A stretch of 64,000 nucleotides of DNA from Halanaerobiales bacterium. Lineage in GTDB: Bacteria > Bacillota > Halanaerobiia > Halanaerobiales > Halanaerobiaceae. Both the position numbers and the translations under genes were made by a program. Location of the stretch: contig JADQBT010000003.1 in the NCBI GenBank assembly GCA_016278485.1, positions 1 through 64,000 on the forward strand. The letters run 5' to 3'. Of the stretch, positions 63,496 through 64,000 are shown in pieces; within the stretch, counting starts at the first letter, position 1; every line of letters begins with the position of its first letter. The notes below the pieces were generated by a model, which saw only the letters and a program-made list of their open reading frames with translations, made no database searches and was not told where the DNA came from.

Positions 63496-63909
63496 TTAAG
63501 GGCTTAATTCATTATTTTTTATTCCTTTTATTCGAAAATTAATATCCGCATAACCATATCTCTCTAAAATATCCATCAATTGAATAATTGCCTGAAAATC
63601 TGTTTTCTGATCTGCATAAAAAGCTAGTTCTTTCCTTTTGCTTGCTGAAAGGGACTGTAGCTTTTTTTCTAAGATAATTTCAGTTATTTTATTACCATTA
63701 AAATAATAATTATTTTCCGCATCAACAGAAATACTCATCGCCGTATTTTTCGTGCTGGTAACATAACTTTCTGGAAGATTAATTGTACGAACAGGTTCAT
63801 TAATATTCAAAGTTGAAGAAACCAAAAAAAATATTAACAGTAAAAACACCACATCTATCATCGGAGTCAAATTAATAGCAAGGTTTTCTTTTTTTATTTT
63901 ATATTTCAT
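63496..63909 (-). CDS. exbD: biopolymer transport protein ExbD/TolR
   Basis: A 137-residue protein with one N-terminal helix holding the conserved proton-path Asp (LTPMIDVVFLLLIFFLVSS) and a periplasmic domain starting INEPVRTINLPESY. It works with ExbB/TolQ to energise an outer-membrane process, so it supports a diderm envelope. It overlaps the exbB-like gene by 11 bases. Confidence 0.9.
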   Translation of the reverse strand: MKYKIKKENLAINLTPMIDVVFLLLIFFLVSSTLNINEPVRTINLPESYVTSTKNTAMSISVDAENNYYFNGNKITEIILEKKLQSLSASKRKELAFYADQKTDFQAIIQLMDILERYGYADINFRIKGIKNNELSP

Positions 63910-64000
63910 AATTATTGACCTCTGAAGATTCTTTTAGAAAATTTAATAGTTCTATTTTTCTTTTTTCTAAATGTGTGGCAATATTATCTAATCTACTTAT
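63899..64000 (-). CDS. C-terminal end of an ExbB/TolQ/MotA-like proton channel subunit (cut by window edge)
   Basis: Thirty-three residues and the stop are visible, reading SRLDNIATHLEKRKIELLNF near the edge and ending SSEVNNYEI. Its frame is open to the window end. The position overlapping exbD and the charged helical tail fit ExbB/TolQ. The identification rests on the partner gene. Confidence 0.65.
   Translation of the reverse strand: MSRLDNIATHLEKRKIELLNFLKESSEVNNYEI

Noticed and set aside
1-64000. CRISPR arrays, IS elements, prophage or tRNA genes
   Set aside because: No regularly spaced repeats, transposase-like protein, integrase or cloverleaf was seen by reading both strands, although a tRNA scan was not run.

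Overview
This window looks like chromosome from a low-GC, anaerobic, probably halophilic diderm Firmicute, with Halanaerobiales the best guess. That is inference. The grounds are AT-rich codon use, strong AGGAGG-type ribosome sites with frequent TTG and GTG starts, ferredoxin-based enzymes (2-oxoacid:ferredoxin oxidoreductase, a CO-dehydrogenase-like protein, a BadF-type activase), periplasmic binding proteins with signal peptides but no lipobox, and an ExbB/ExbD pair that implies an outer membrane. Nearly all of the window is coding. I saw no tRNA, rRNA, IS element, prophage or CRISPR array.

Region 1 (46-9335, minus) reads as one operon. In transcription order it holds a four-cluster ferredoxin, a short CooS-like protein, an FAD/NAD oxidoreductase, a ferredoxin-domain protein, an unrecognised protein, a tripartite tricarboxylate transporter (TctC-TctB-TctA), an M29/NicX-like protein and a DUF1932 dehydrogenase. 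A perfect palindrome lies just upstream of its first gene. Region 2 (9465-30611, minus) is a carboxylate catabolic block: a GlpA/LhgO-like flavoprotein set, a second TctCBA transporter, KorDABC, SucCD, two LarA-type racemases, malic enzyme, an IlvD/Edd dehydratase, a split UxaA-type lyase, a DUF401 permease, a 2-hydroxyacid dehydrogenase and an asparaginase II. Together they could import 2-hydroxy or 2-oxo acids, oxidise them to succinyl-CoA or pyruvate and make ATP at SucCD.

Region 3 (30881-43102) holds an MFS transporter with an AraC regulator, an acetyltransferase with a likely ATT start, fumarase with a split BadF/DUF2229 set, CstA, two poorly known proteins, a PfkB kinase and a second acetyltransferase. 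Region 4 (43140-49286) is a compact unit: a KAS III-like protein with an altered catalytic triad, a 1066-residue MalT/SARP-type regulator and two alpha/beta hydrolases. Two promoters in it carry tandem TGTAACT repeats spaced exactly 11 bp, the layout expected for SARP operators.

Region 5 (49338-59029, minus) is the most striking. A sugar or polyol ABC operon (RbsB-A-C, dehydrogenase, FGGY kinase, AraD-type epimerase) follows a leader with two adjacent hexaloop hairpins, the second overlapping a 17-bp terminator stem. Directly upstream lie an ANTAR response regulator and a histidine kinase whose N-terminus is a degenerate RbsA-like ABC ATPase domain. I propose a transporter-mimicking two-component system that controls the operon by antitermination. 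Region 6 (59340-64000) holds a leader with a terminator, GDPD, a DUF47 PhoU-like protein and Pit, then a protein of unknown function, a FrlD-like kinase and ExbD/ExbB on the other strand.
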